Positions 1 to 4,667 of a stretch of 8,583 nt of DNA are shown here, in pieces. Source of the stretch: Candidatus Methanoplasma reticulitermitis (lineage in GTDB: Archaea; Thermoplasmatota; Thermoplasmata; Methanomassiliicoccales; Methanomethylophilaceae); assembly GCA_031287135.1 (NCBI GenBank), contig JAITTK010000098.1:1-8583 (forward strand). Reading direction: 5' to 3'. The position numbers were made by a program, and so were the translations under genes. Position 1 is the first letter of the stretch; the number at the start of each line of letters is the position of its first letter. The notes under the pieces are model-generated. The model saw only the letters and a program-made list of their open reading frames with translations, was not told the origin of the DNA and did not search any database.

Positions 1-161
1 TTCCTCTATACTTTGGGTATTCCCATATACTACCTTTGCCTCTTCAACGATGGACCAGGAGCAATATTCGAATGCCTGGACGGGGACAGACGAACCAGCT
101 TAAAAATGTTGCTATGGTACAGGGGACAGAACATTGTCATTTTAAGTGGTTTTGAGGGTTT
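1..161. other. Unassigned left edge, no supported gene
   Basis: All three forward frames stay open for the first 100 bases or more, and one reverse frame is open from about 101 to the edge, but none has a start codon with a ribosome site and none gives a protein I recognise. The region could hold the tail of a gene lying outside the window or an element end. It contains two copies of a short direct repeat, described separately. No T-rich terminator is obvious downstream of the neighbouring minus-strand gene that ends at 162. Confidence 0.4.
82..130. repeat. Short direct repeat pair GGGGACAGA
   Basis: The 9-mer GGGGACAGA occurs at 82-90 and 122-130, 40 bp apart. Each copy is followed within about 20 bases by a TTAAAA-type or TTTTAAG-type run, so the two copies share a loose layout. 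They may belong to a mobile-element end or to a binding site, but at this length chance is also possible. Confidence 0.3.
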
Positions 162-386
162 TTAGACAGTTCTGCCTTCAAGAGCGCTCTTGAGTATCGC
201 GACCTCTTCATTGGACAGTGTTATCCCCTTTCCCATTTTCTCTCTGTCGGGGGACCATTCTCTGATATCATATTTAGGGTCCCTTTCATTCCAACTGATC
301 AGATTCAGTTCCTTTGTCCATCCTTTTGATGATTCCGAGAGGACCGCGATTTCCTCAACGATTTCGTATTTGAACTCAACCGGCAT
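162..386 (-). CDS. PC4/YdbC-family single-stranded-DNA-binding protein
   Basis: This 74-residue protein matches the YdbC branch of the PC4/p15 coactivator family from memory of the family pattern. The marks are LSESSKGWTKELNLISW (residues 16-32), PKYDIREWSPD (about 37-47) and EKMGKGITLS (about 49-58). Family members are small dimeric beta-sheet proteins with a C-terminal helix that bind single-stranded DNA with little sequence preference. The full length agrees with YdbC proteins of about 70-75 residues, so the gene looks intact. The ATG start is supported by AGGAGTG at 394-400, 7 nt upstream. The gene is transcribed away from the membrane-protein gene at 592. The family is commonest in Firmicutes, so an archaeal copy may be an old transfer. 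A role in DNA repair or transcription is inferred from the family only. Confidence 0.87.
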   Translation of the reverse strand: MPVEFKYEIVEEIAVLSESSKGWTKELNLISWNERDPKYDIREWSPDREKMGKGITLSNEEVAILKSALEGRTV

Positions 387-393
387 TAGTATT

Positions 394-432
394 CACTCCT
401 TTTTCCGGCGTTACGTCTTTGTGATATATAAT
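394..432 (-). promoter_or_regulatory. Promoter and ribosome site of the PC4-like gene
   Basis: On the minus strand a TATA-like box ATTATATATC lies at 423-432, about 25 nt before an expected start of transcription near 402. The Shine-Dalgarno sequence AGGAGTG follows at 394-400, 7 nt before the ATG. This predicts a short leader of about 15 nt. The box is seen in the sequence; the transcription start is inferred. Confidence 0.55.
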
Positions 433-552
433 GATAATAGTGTTGCTAATCAGACCTTTTTAAGAAAATAAATATTATCATCCGAACACGCAGTCACATG
501 CAAAAAAATCACCCTTCAAACGACCCAGAGTACTAGAACGCATCTGTTTTTA

Positions 553-570
553 GGAATACTATTAAATATC
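553..570 (+). promoter_or_regulatory. TATA-like box of a probably leaderless gene
   Basis: ATTAAATATC at 561-570, preceded by purine-rich GGAATACT (a possible BRE), is centred about 27 nt upstream of the ATG at 592. No Shine-Dalgarno sequence lies between them. In archaea that spacing puts the transcription start at or next to the start codon, so a leaderless mRNA is likely. Confidence 0.55.
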
Positions 571-591
571 TGCAATTACCCTAAACCATTC

Positions 592-1194
592 ATGTCTTTC
601 TTTGATGACAACAGAAAAGTAGGACTCGCACTTATCATAGTGGGTATCCTGAACGTAATCGTTCCGATATTGAACATTATCTACTCATTCGTCGATGACG
701 GAAACGTAGGTGCTGTTTCGGTCGGTGCGATCGGAGTAATGATATTCGGTATACTGATCCTCTTGTTTGGAATGAGGGTTCGCTCGGGACCCAATGACAA
801 GGTAGGTATTCTTTCCGGACTCGTGAGGGTCATCGGAGTGGCGACCATACTCGCCGCAGTGTTCAGCGCAGTATCGTCTTACATGGCAAGCGATGATGTC
901 GGCATAGCAGCGGCGGTTGGGGTCGTCATCGTCCAGATCATAATCGGTCTGATACTCCTCTGGATAGCGGGAAAGATCGCGGGATCGAGCAAGAACGTCA
1001 TCAGCAAGGTCCTATGGGTCCTTCTGATGGTGGTGTTCCTGATACTCGCCATCCTCCAACTGATAACTCTTGTCGTGTGCCTGTTCGACGCACTGTGGCT
1101 GGAGGCGGTTGTGAGCTTGTGCATGATATTCGTGTACGCATATGCGTTCATTGCAACGATATCGCCCGAAGTCAAGAGTTCAATGGGTATCTGA
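592..1194 (+). CDS. Six-helix integral membrane protein of unknown function
   Basis: The product has 200 residues and is almost entirely hydrophobic. I see six likely membrane segments at about residues 10-33, 39-61, 73-97, 104-127, 137-164 and 168-190, with short polar links (DDGN near 35-38, RVRSGPNDK at 62-70, AGSSKN near 130-135). There is no signal peptide apart from the first helix and no catalytic motif I can recognise. The Gly/Ser-rich helices would fit a small transporter or an envelope protein, but I assign no function. The ATG was chosen because a TATA-like box sits the right distance upstream for a leaderless start. The gene stands alone: a divergent promoter lies on its left and a T-rich terminator-like run on its right. 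The reverse frame across its second half is open but is a shadow. Confidence 0.85.
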   Translation: MSFFDDNRKVGLALIIVGILNVIVPILNIIYSFVDDGNVGAVSVGAIGVMIFGILILLFGMRVRSGPNDKVGILSGLVRVIGVATILAAVFSAVSSYMASDDVGIAAAVGVVIVQIIIGLILLWIAGKIAGSSKNVISKVLWVLLMVVFLILAILQLITLVVCLFDALWLEAVVSLCMIFVYAYAFIATISPEVKSSMGI

Positions 1195-1218
1195 ACAAAA
1201 CCGAAGATACGGTCAAAC

Positions 1219-1241
1219 TCTTTTCTAATAATTTTATTTTT
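1219..1241 (+). terminator. T-run terminator after the membrane-protein gene
   Basis: Three T runs lie 25-47 bases after the stop at 1194: T4 at 1221-1224, T4 at 1232-1235 and T5 at 1237-1241. No strong hairpin precedes them, which fits archaeal termination at U-rich tracts. Confidence 0.55.
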
Positions 1242-1252
1242 AATCATAAATG

Positions 1253-1325
1253 TTTATATCTCTGTTCTGAATAGAATGTCTATCAGGTCGGAATCAAATT
1301 GAAAAATAATCGGTTTACCAGGGAG
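1253..1325 (+). promoter_or_regulatory. Likely promoter and ribosome site of the CNNM/CorC gene
   Basis: A TATA-like TTTATATC at 1253-1260 would start transcription near 1283 and give a leader of about 54 nt. GGGAG at 1321-1325 lies 11 nt before the ATG at 1337 and may be a weak Shine-Dalgarno site. The nearer AT-rich run at 1301-1310 is too close to keep the ribosome site in the transcript. Confidence 0.4.
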
Positions 1326-1336
1326 CGGTTTGTATT

Positions 1337-2611
1337 ATGGATCCATCCCTGATAATAATATCTCTGATAATAGTGATCCTTGTCGTATTATCGGCATACT
1401 TCTCATGCGCGGAGACGGCTTATACAAGCATGAATCCGATACGGATCAAGAATCTTGTATACGAAGGCCATAAGAATGCGGAGAAGGCCCTTAAGAACTA
1501 TGACAACTACGATAAACTGCTGACGACCATACTTGTCGGTAATAATGTCGTGAATGTGGCGATATCGACACTGGGAACCATGCTCTGTTCTGAGTTACTG
1601 GGGATAACATGGGGAGTTATTGCGGCAACAATACTCACCGCAACCGTCATACTGGTTTTCGGAGAGATAACGCCCAAGACCCTCGCGAAGAGGAACTCAG
1701 AGCGTTATTCTCTGAAATTGGCCAGTTCTTTACACATCGTTATCACGATACTGACCCCGATATCATGGGCCTTCATGAAACTCACGAATCTGCTGTCAAG
1801 AAATGCCAAGAACGATGCCGCGGGGACCCCCTCATTCACCGAGGATGAGCTATATGTGATGATAGATGAAGTGGCGGAAGAGGGGGCGCTCGAAAGGAGC
1901 GAGGGGGAGCTCGTTAAATCCGCAATGCAGTTTGATGACATCGAGGTCTCCGAGATGTATACGCCGAGGTCCAACATAACCGCGGCGGATATGAAGACAA
2001 GCGTGGAGGATTTCAAGAGGCTATTCCTGGAGTCCGAATACTCGAGGGTACCTGTATATGACGGATCCCTGGACAGGATCATAGGCGCCGTCCACTCAAA
2101 GGATTTCTTTTCCAAATACATTGAAAATGAATGTTTCACGGTGGAGGACATAGTCAGACCCGTGAAGTTCGTCCCGGAGAACATGAATATAGCTACATTG
2201 CTGAGCGACTTCCAGAAGTCACACATACATATGGCGATAGTCCTCGATAATTTCGGCAGGACCATAGGACTTGTCAGTATGGAGGATATACTGGAAGAAC
2301 TGGTGGGCGACATATGGGACGAAAGCGACGAGGCAGGTTATCCGATACACGAGGAGAAAGACGGAAGCTTCGTCGTTCCCGGGGAAGCCAACATCTTCGA
2401 TGTCATGGCAAGGATCGGCATCGAATTCGATGCAGGGGATTTCCAGGACTATTCCGTGAGTGCATTCATAAAACACCGCACGGACGGGGTTCCGAGAAGA
2501 GGCGATGTGATAGACACCGGCAATTCGAAGATCACGGTGAGATCCATGAAAAGCCGTTGCGTCAAGGAAGCCAAAATATTTCCGATCAGGGGAGAGACGG
2601 AGGCTCAGTGA
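1337..2611 (+). CDS. CNNM/CorC-family membrane protein (DUF21, CBS pair, CorC_HlyC)
   Basis: The 424 residues match the usual length and domain order of the family also annotated as 'hemolysin family protein', TlyC or YfjD. An N-terminal DUF21/CNNM membrane domain covers about residues 1-150. It holds the family signatures SAYFSCAETA (19-28), GNN (68-70) and GEITPK (109-114), which lie on helices lining the ion site in characterised CNNM/CorC proteins. An acidic helical linker (FTEDELYVMIDEVAEEGAL, about 170-190) leads into EMYTPRS and a CBS pair (about 205-335), the usual site of adenine-nucleotide or Mg-ATP regulation. A CorC_HlyC domain (about 345-420) closes the protein. Family members are linked to Mg2+ and sometimes Co2+ or Na+ export or exchange; substrate and direction cannot be read here, and 'hemolysin' is a historical label. 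The last 26 bases overlap the convergent neighbour. Confidence 0.93.
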   Translation: MDPSLIIISLIIVILVVLSAYFSCAETAYTSMNPIRIKNLVYEGHKNAEKALKNYDNYDKLLTTILVGNNVVNVAISTLGTMLCSELLGITWGVIAATILTATVILVFGEITPKTLAKRNSERYSLKLASSLHIVITILTPISWAFMKLTNLLSRNAKNDAAGTPSFTEDELYVMIDEVAEEGALERSEGELVKSAMQFDDIEVSEMYTPRSNITAADMKTSVEDFKRLFLESEYSRVPVYDGSLDRIIGAVHSKDFFSKYIENECFTVEDIVRPVKFVPENMNIATLLSDFQKSHIHMAIVLDNFGRTIGLVSMEDILEELVGDIWDESDEAGYPIHEEKDGSFVVPGEANIFDVMARIGIEFDAGDFQDYSVSAFIKHRTDGVPRRGDVIDTGNSKITVRSMKSRCVKEAKIFPIRGETEAQ

Positions 2612-3038
2612 AGTCAATGGAATTCAGGAATTCCTTCATGTTTCTGATGGCGATCTCCTTCCTTGCAGGATGTGACGCGACTTTCCCGGTGACTGACAGC
2701 ACATCCCCGTGATGTGCGATCCTATATCTTCCCTGCACCAATTCCTGTTTATCAAGCCTCAGATAGAATACGCAATCATCATCGATCCTGTTATCCAGAT
2801 CGGCGATGATCTCCTCCGCCAGATCCTTGCCGAGTCTGCGGAAAAAAGAAACAGTATCCTTCTGTTTGGAGAGTTCGCTGCTTAGTACGATCAGCCGATT
2901 TCCGTGTTCGCTGTCAACGATATTGCAGTCGAATTCATCGGTTCCGAGCAGTTCGGCCATCGCACCGTGGATCAGCTCTTCATTCTCCGTGGCATAGGAG
3001 AAGATATTGACTCTGAGCCAATGGAAGGTGCCTTGCAT
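2586..3038 (-). CDS. COG1325-type archaeal RNA-binding protein (predicted exosome-linked)
   Basis: The 150-residue product resembles the archaeal RNA-binding domain family COG1325/PF01877, often annotated 'RNA binding domain of exosome subunit'. The marks are an early FHWLRVNIFSYATE (residues 5-18), then a DSEHGNRLIVLSSEL stretch (about 42-56), a helical RLGKDLAEEI part, and the late LRLDKQ...HHGD segment. No enzyme motif is visible, and the exosome link is a family prediction. The ATG is the only usable start because a TAA lies in frame a few codons upstream. There is no clear Shine-Dalgarno site. The gene begins 31 bp after the stop of the upstream minus-strand membrane protein, so the two are probably cotranscribed. 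Its 3' end overlaps the convergent CNNM/CorC gene by 26 bp. Confidence 0.85.
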   Translation of the reverse strand: MQGTFHWLRVNIFSYATENEELIHGAMAELLGTDEFDCNIVDSEHGNRLIVLSSELSKQKDTVSFFRRLGKDLAEEIIADLDNRIDDDCVFYLRLDKQELVQGRYRIAHHGDVLSVTGKVASHPARKEIAIRNMKEFLNSIDFTEPPSLP

Positions 3039-3069
3039 GAGGTGCCGATGCAGTATCTCTTAATGATAC

Positions 3070-3552
3070 TTACGATGGACATTCCCCGGGCGGAAGCAGC
3101 CCGGCGAACCCTTCGGGGTCGGAGAGCGAGATCGTGAAAACCCTCCGCCCTGATACTTTCATGGATATCCCTCTTTCATATCCTATTGCGATGATATTCT
3201 TGAATGTGACCTTACTTATTCCCCATCCGCTGTAGTTGCGCATTATGCTCAGGTCGCCGATCTTATAATCAATGATATTTTCTAACGGTATCATATGAAG
3301 TCTGAGGAATCTGATATGCAGGACCTCGTCCTCGATCGATATCCTGATCTTGGCCGACAGGCAGAATATCATGATGGCGGCAAAAATCACAGACGTCGCT
3401 ATGAACATCCATATGGGCGTTTTCACGGATTCTATGAAAGCACATAACAGTATGAAGAGGCTGGTTGCCGCGAGAACAGAGGCCATTATAGCCAATGAAT
3501 TCCTTGGCATGATATCCTGCACTTCCTCAAAGTTTTTGGTCATATGGGGCAT
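3070..3552 (-). CDS. Two-helix membrane protein with PH-like C-terminal domain
   Basis: The product has 160 residues: a short polar N-terminus, two membrane helices at about residues 20-40 and 47-66, then a soluble beta-rich part from about 69 to 155. The soluble part starts IRISIEDEVLHIRF and continues with IPLENI, a SGWGIS turn (about 108-113) and a final SGRRVFTISLSDPEGFAGLL segment. This is the pattern of small bacterial and archaeal proteins in which a helical hairpin carries a PH-like domain with a GWGI(R/S) turn and an 'R...I...DPE.(L/F)' end. The function of such proteins is unknown. The ATG at 3550-3552 has no Shine-Dalgarno site; ATGs at codons 4 and 15 are possible alternatives. 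It lies 31 bp upstream of the COG1325 gene and is divergent from the tRNA gene. Confidence 0.72.
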   Translation of the reverse strand: MPHMTKNFEEVQDIMPRNSLAIMASVLAATSLFILLCAFIESVKTPIWMFIATSVIFAAIMIFCLSAKIRISIEDEVLHIRFLRLHMIPLENIIDYKIGDLSIMRNYSGWGISKVTFKNIIAIGYERGISMKVSGRRVFTISLSDPEGFAGLLPPGECPS

Positions 3553-3606
3553 GTATGATGTTATAGTTTATCAAAGAATCCGGACAAAAATTCGATATTG
3601 ATAAGG

Positions 3607-3614
3607 TTTATATG
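3607..3614 (+). promoter_or_regulatory. TATA-like box of the tRNA-Ile gene
   Basis: TTTATATG is centred about 28 nt upstream of the first base of the tRNA, the normal archaeal spacing. Read on the other strand the same patch gives CATATAAACC and could also serve the divergent membrane-protein gene at 3552. Confidence 0.6.
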
Positions 3615-3638
3615 GTAAGTCCTTATTCGAGTCACTAA

Positions 3639-3713
3639 GGGCCCATAGCTTAGACTGGCTGGAGCGTCCGGCTGATAACCGGAAGGTCGTGCGTTCAAAT
3701 CGCATTGGGCCCA
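3639..3713 (+). tRNA. tRNA-Ile (anticodon GAT)
   Basis: A complete cloverleaf of 75 nt can be drawn by hand. The acceptor GGGCCCA (3639-3645) pairs perfectly with TGGGCCC (3706-3712), with discriminator A at 3713. The D stem GCTT (3648-3651) pairs with GAGC (3662-3665). The anticodon stem TCCGG (3667-3671) pairs with CCGGA (3679-3683) around loop CTGATAA, giving anticodon GAT at 3674-3676. The T stem GTGCG (3689-3693) pairs with CGCAT (3701-3705) around TTCAAAT. No intron is needed. CCA is not encoded, as is common in archaea. The gene stands alone, with a TATA-like box in front. A truncated reading frame begins immediately behind it. Confidence 0.97.
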
Positions 3714-3735
3714 CTATCGCCGACTGGCCAAGCTA

Positions 3736-3740
3736 TTTTT
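3736..3740 (+). terminator. T5 tract, possible tRNA terminator
   Basis: A run of five T begins 23 nt after the tRNA 3' end and could terminate the tRNA transcript. It also lies inside the gene fragment described above, so it may be incidental. Confidence 0.35.
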
Positions 3741-3836
3741 CGCATCTTTTGATGATGTTACCGACTATATAAAGAGATTCCACGAATTGAATCCCGAAAT
3801 CACACATGAAGAGGACCCTCTGAAATACTTCGGGCT

Positions 3837-3842
3837 GGAGGG
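3837..3842 (+). promoter_or_regulatory. Strong Shine-Dalgarno site GGAGGG
   Basis: GGAGGG lies 6 nt before the ATG at 3849, inside the last codons of the upstream fragment. Together with the ATGA stop/start overlap it marks 3849 as a true translation start that was once coupled to the upstream gene. Confidence 0.7.
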
Positions 3843-3848
3843 ATTTAA

Positions 3849-4166
3849 ATGAACGACAGCATTCCGAAACACAGCTGTCCGATGAAAAACGGGCTCCTCT
3901 GCCCGAACATTCCCGAAGTTATTCGGGAATACGGATGCAGATCATGTATATTCTATCAGATGGAAGAACTGCACGATCCATTCATGCAGCGGGTCCGGCA
4001 TAAGGACCTAGGGTATCATTATCACGCACATAATCACAGATCGTCGGCAGCTAGGGCTATGGCGGGTTCGATTCCTGCGCCGGCGGACAAAGAGACAAAC
4101 ACACACACGCACACATTCAGTGCCTTCATTCCTCTCCGAACTCCAATTAACGATTGCTGGCTCTAA
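3849..4166 (+). CDS. Small Cys/His-rich protein, C-terminal half doubtful
   Basis: The frame gives 105 residues. The first 60 or so look genuine: a strong GGAGGG site, an ATGA overlap with the upstream fragment, and ordered cysteines at 10, 18, 30 and 33 (the last two as GCRSC), which suggests a metal site. An alternating HYHAHNH lies at 57-63. From about residue 64 on the composition turns odd (RSSAARAMAGSIPAPADK, then NTHTHT from a CA-repeat), and the DNA there contains a tRNA-like fold. The likely history is a real small protein whose end was replaced by non-coding sequence through a deletion or insertion, so the stop at 4166 may not be the original one. I do not recognise a family. Metal binding is an inference from Cys and His spacing only. 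Confidence 0.5.
   Translation: MNDSIPKHSCPMKNGLLCPNIPEVIREYGCRSCIFYQMEELHDPFMQRVRHKDLGYHYHAHNHRSSAARAMAGSIPAPADKETNTHTHTFSAFIPLRTPINDCWL
3909..3930. repeat. Perfect 9-bp hairpin inside the small ORF
   Basis: ATTCCCGAA (3909-3917) and TTCGGGAAT (3922-3930) pair perfectly around GTTA. The hairpin lies about 60 nt after the ATG of the small Cys-rich ORF and is also read as NIPEVIREY codons. A role in mRNA folding is possible but unproven. Confidence 0.6.
4042..4086 (+). ncRNA. tRNA-like minihelix (acceptor stem plus T arm)
   Basis: A canonical T arm is present: stem GCGGG (4062-4066) with CCTGC (4074-4078), one G-U pair, and loop TTCGATT (4067-4073), which keeps the TTCRA signature. Directly after it, without spacer, GCCGGCG (4079-4085) pairs over all seven positions with CGTCGGC (4042-4048), including one G-U pair. 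G4086 stands in the discriminator place. Instead of D and anticodon arms only 13 nt join the helices, and they can form a tiny AGC-TAGG-GCT hairpin. No other upstream partner gives a full tRNA. It may be a tRNA remnant with an internal deletion, a tRNA-like element, or chance. No TATA-like box is clear upstream, so expression is unknown. Confidence 0.4.
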
Positions 4167-4167
4167 G

Positions 4168-4207
4168 ATGATGGGGGCCCGCCGCTTGCGACCTGCCCCC
4201 CCCCTGA
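4168..4207 (+). other. G5C...GC9 hairpin with C/D-box-like ends
   Basis: GGGGGC at 4173-4178 can pair with GCCCCC at 4195-4200, just after the stop of the small ORF at 4166; nine C lie in a row at 4196-4204. ATGATGG (4168-4174) differs from the C box RTGATGA only in the last base, and CTGA (4204-4207) matches a D box, with a possible 4-bp closing stem TAAG/CTTA outside. No internal C' and D' pair is visible. It could be a terminator-like hairpin or, less likely, a C/D sRNA. Confidence 0.25.
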
Positions 4208-4210
4208 TGC

Positions 4211-4483
4211 TTACTTCCGACGATCAACAAAAACCGGAAACCAACGAGGGTGGTTAGAGGACATGCTGTCTGGGCAGATTGTCGATGCAATCGACAGTCT
4301 GGCCCCGACACAAAATAGCAGATTTTTATTATGGTAGGGTCGGGAATGACACCGACGGCGTACCCGGAACAAGCTGAATTCTATCCGCCGGCCCTTCCGC
4401 CAAAGATTCAGGAAAGCGTGATACAGTACTATGATCATCAGTAAGAAAAATACGGTCAGCATGATCATGGCGATGATATCCAT
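4211..4483 (-). CDS. Doubtful small membrane protein
   Basis: The frame gives 90 residues. The N-terminus (residues 1 to about 27) is a strong membrane helix containing MLTVFFLLMIIVLY, followed by the basic stretch LWRKGRRIEFSLFRVRRR, which looks like a single-pass protein with a cytoplasmic tail. The remainder passes through the 4267-4310 hairpin and loses protein character, so the original gene may have ended or been broken there. The ATG has no ribosome site. An AT-rich palindrome at 4584-4595 could act as a minus-strand promoter some 100 bp upstream. A 37-codon frame on the plus strand (4331-4444) competes for the same DNA. I do not recognise a family. Confidence 0.28.
   Translation of the reverse strand: MDIIAMIMLTVFFLLMIIVLYHAFLNLWRKGRRIEFSLFRVRRRCHSRPYHNKNLLFCVGARLSIASTICPDSMSSNHPRWFPVFVDRRK
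4267..4310. repeat. Strong long hairpin with GCA triloop
   Basis: CAGATTGTCGAT (4275-4286) pairs over 12 positions, one of them G-U, with ATCGACAGTCTG (4290-4301) around the triloop GCA. The stem continues with GGG (4272-4274) to CCC (4303-4305) past one bulged G, and after a mismatch with TGTC to GACA at 4267-4270 and 4307-4310. A T5 run follows at 4323-4327 on the plus strand. It may be a structured RNA, a terminator or a protein-binding inverted repeat. Confidence 0.7.
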
Positions 4484-4543
4484 CTCGCGGCTGGTCCGCA
4501 GTGTTTCTCAGTCTATCGTCCTTCAAAGCTTCTCTGCATCTCT

Positions 4544-4667
4544 TTTGCAGCCAATGTCCTAGAACGATCCGATCAACGAAATCATTATATATAATACATT
4601 GTTCTATATACTAAGTGGATCGATGGTGGCTTGATGTTGTCATATCGGAATATATTTGCAGCCAATG
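4544..4667. repeat. 13-bp direct repeat TTTGCAGCCAATG, 111 bp apart
   Basis: The identical 13-mer TTTGCAGCCAATG occurs at 4544-4556 and 4655-4667. Between the copies lie an inverted repeat CGATCC (4565-4570) / GGATCG (4617-4622) and an AT-rich core with two TATA-like boxes. A 13-bp match so close together is unlikely by chance. The pair could be regulator sites or the duplicated flank of a lost insertion of about 100 bp. Confidence 0.6.
4584..4610. promoter_or_regulatory. Two TATA-like boxes in an AT-rich core
   Basis: ATTATATATAAT (4584-4595) is a perfect 12-bp palindrome and could direct transcription either way: leftward with a start near 4563 or rightward near 4616. A second box, CTATATA, lies at 4604-4610. 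No convincing gene starts within 150 bp on either side, so the transcript may be non-coding or the promoter may be orphaned. Confidence 0.4.

Larger units (their letters stand above)
3715..3852 (+). pseudogene. Start-less C-terminal gene fragment abutting tRNA-Ile
   Basis: From the tRNA 3' end to the TGA at 3850-3852 one frame reads as credible protein, for example FFASFDDVTDYIKRFHELNP followed by EITHEEDPLKYFGLEGFK. There is no ATG or GTG in it; the only alternative start is a TTG at 3787, halfway through. Upstream the frame stays open into the tRNA 3' half as far as 3679, where TGA/TAA codons from the anticodon region close it. The stop overlaps the ATG of the next ORF as ATGA, the usual layout of two coupled genes. 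I read it as the end of a gene whose 5' part was lost when the sequence was joined to the tRNA. I do not recognise the family. Confidence 0.5.

Noticed and set aside
190..471. Plus-strand frame opposite the PC4-like gene
   Set aside because: It starts from TTG without a ribosome site and is antisense to a gene with a clear family match and Shine-Dalgarno site.
1705..2313. Long minus-strand frame of about 200 codons
   Set aside because: It lies wholly antisense to the well-supported CNNM/CorC gene and is rich in Ser, as expected of a shadow frame.
3679..3852. Remnant of an SSV-type integrase overlapping the tRNA
   Set aside because: The open frame through the tRNA 3' half fits the layout, but I see no catalytic Arg/His/Tyr motif of tyrosine recombinases in the short fragment, so the family is not claimed.
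4013..4088. A complete tRNA with intron, a split tRNA half or a tRNA-Pyl
   Set aside because: Only the acceptor and T arm can be paired; no D arm or valid anticodon loop is found upstream, and the sequence does not resemble tRNA-Pyl as I recall it.
4092..4114. CA-rich run as a microsatellite or CRISPR-like feature
   Set aside because: It is a short, imperfect CA run without spacers or repeats of array length; no CRISPR array exists in the window.
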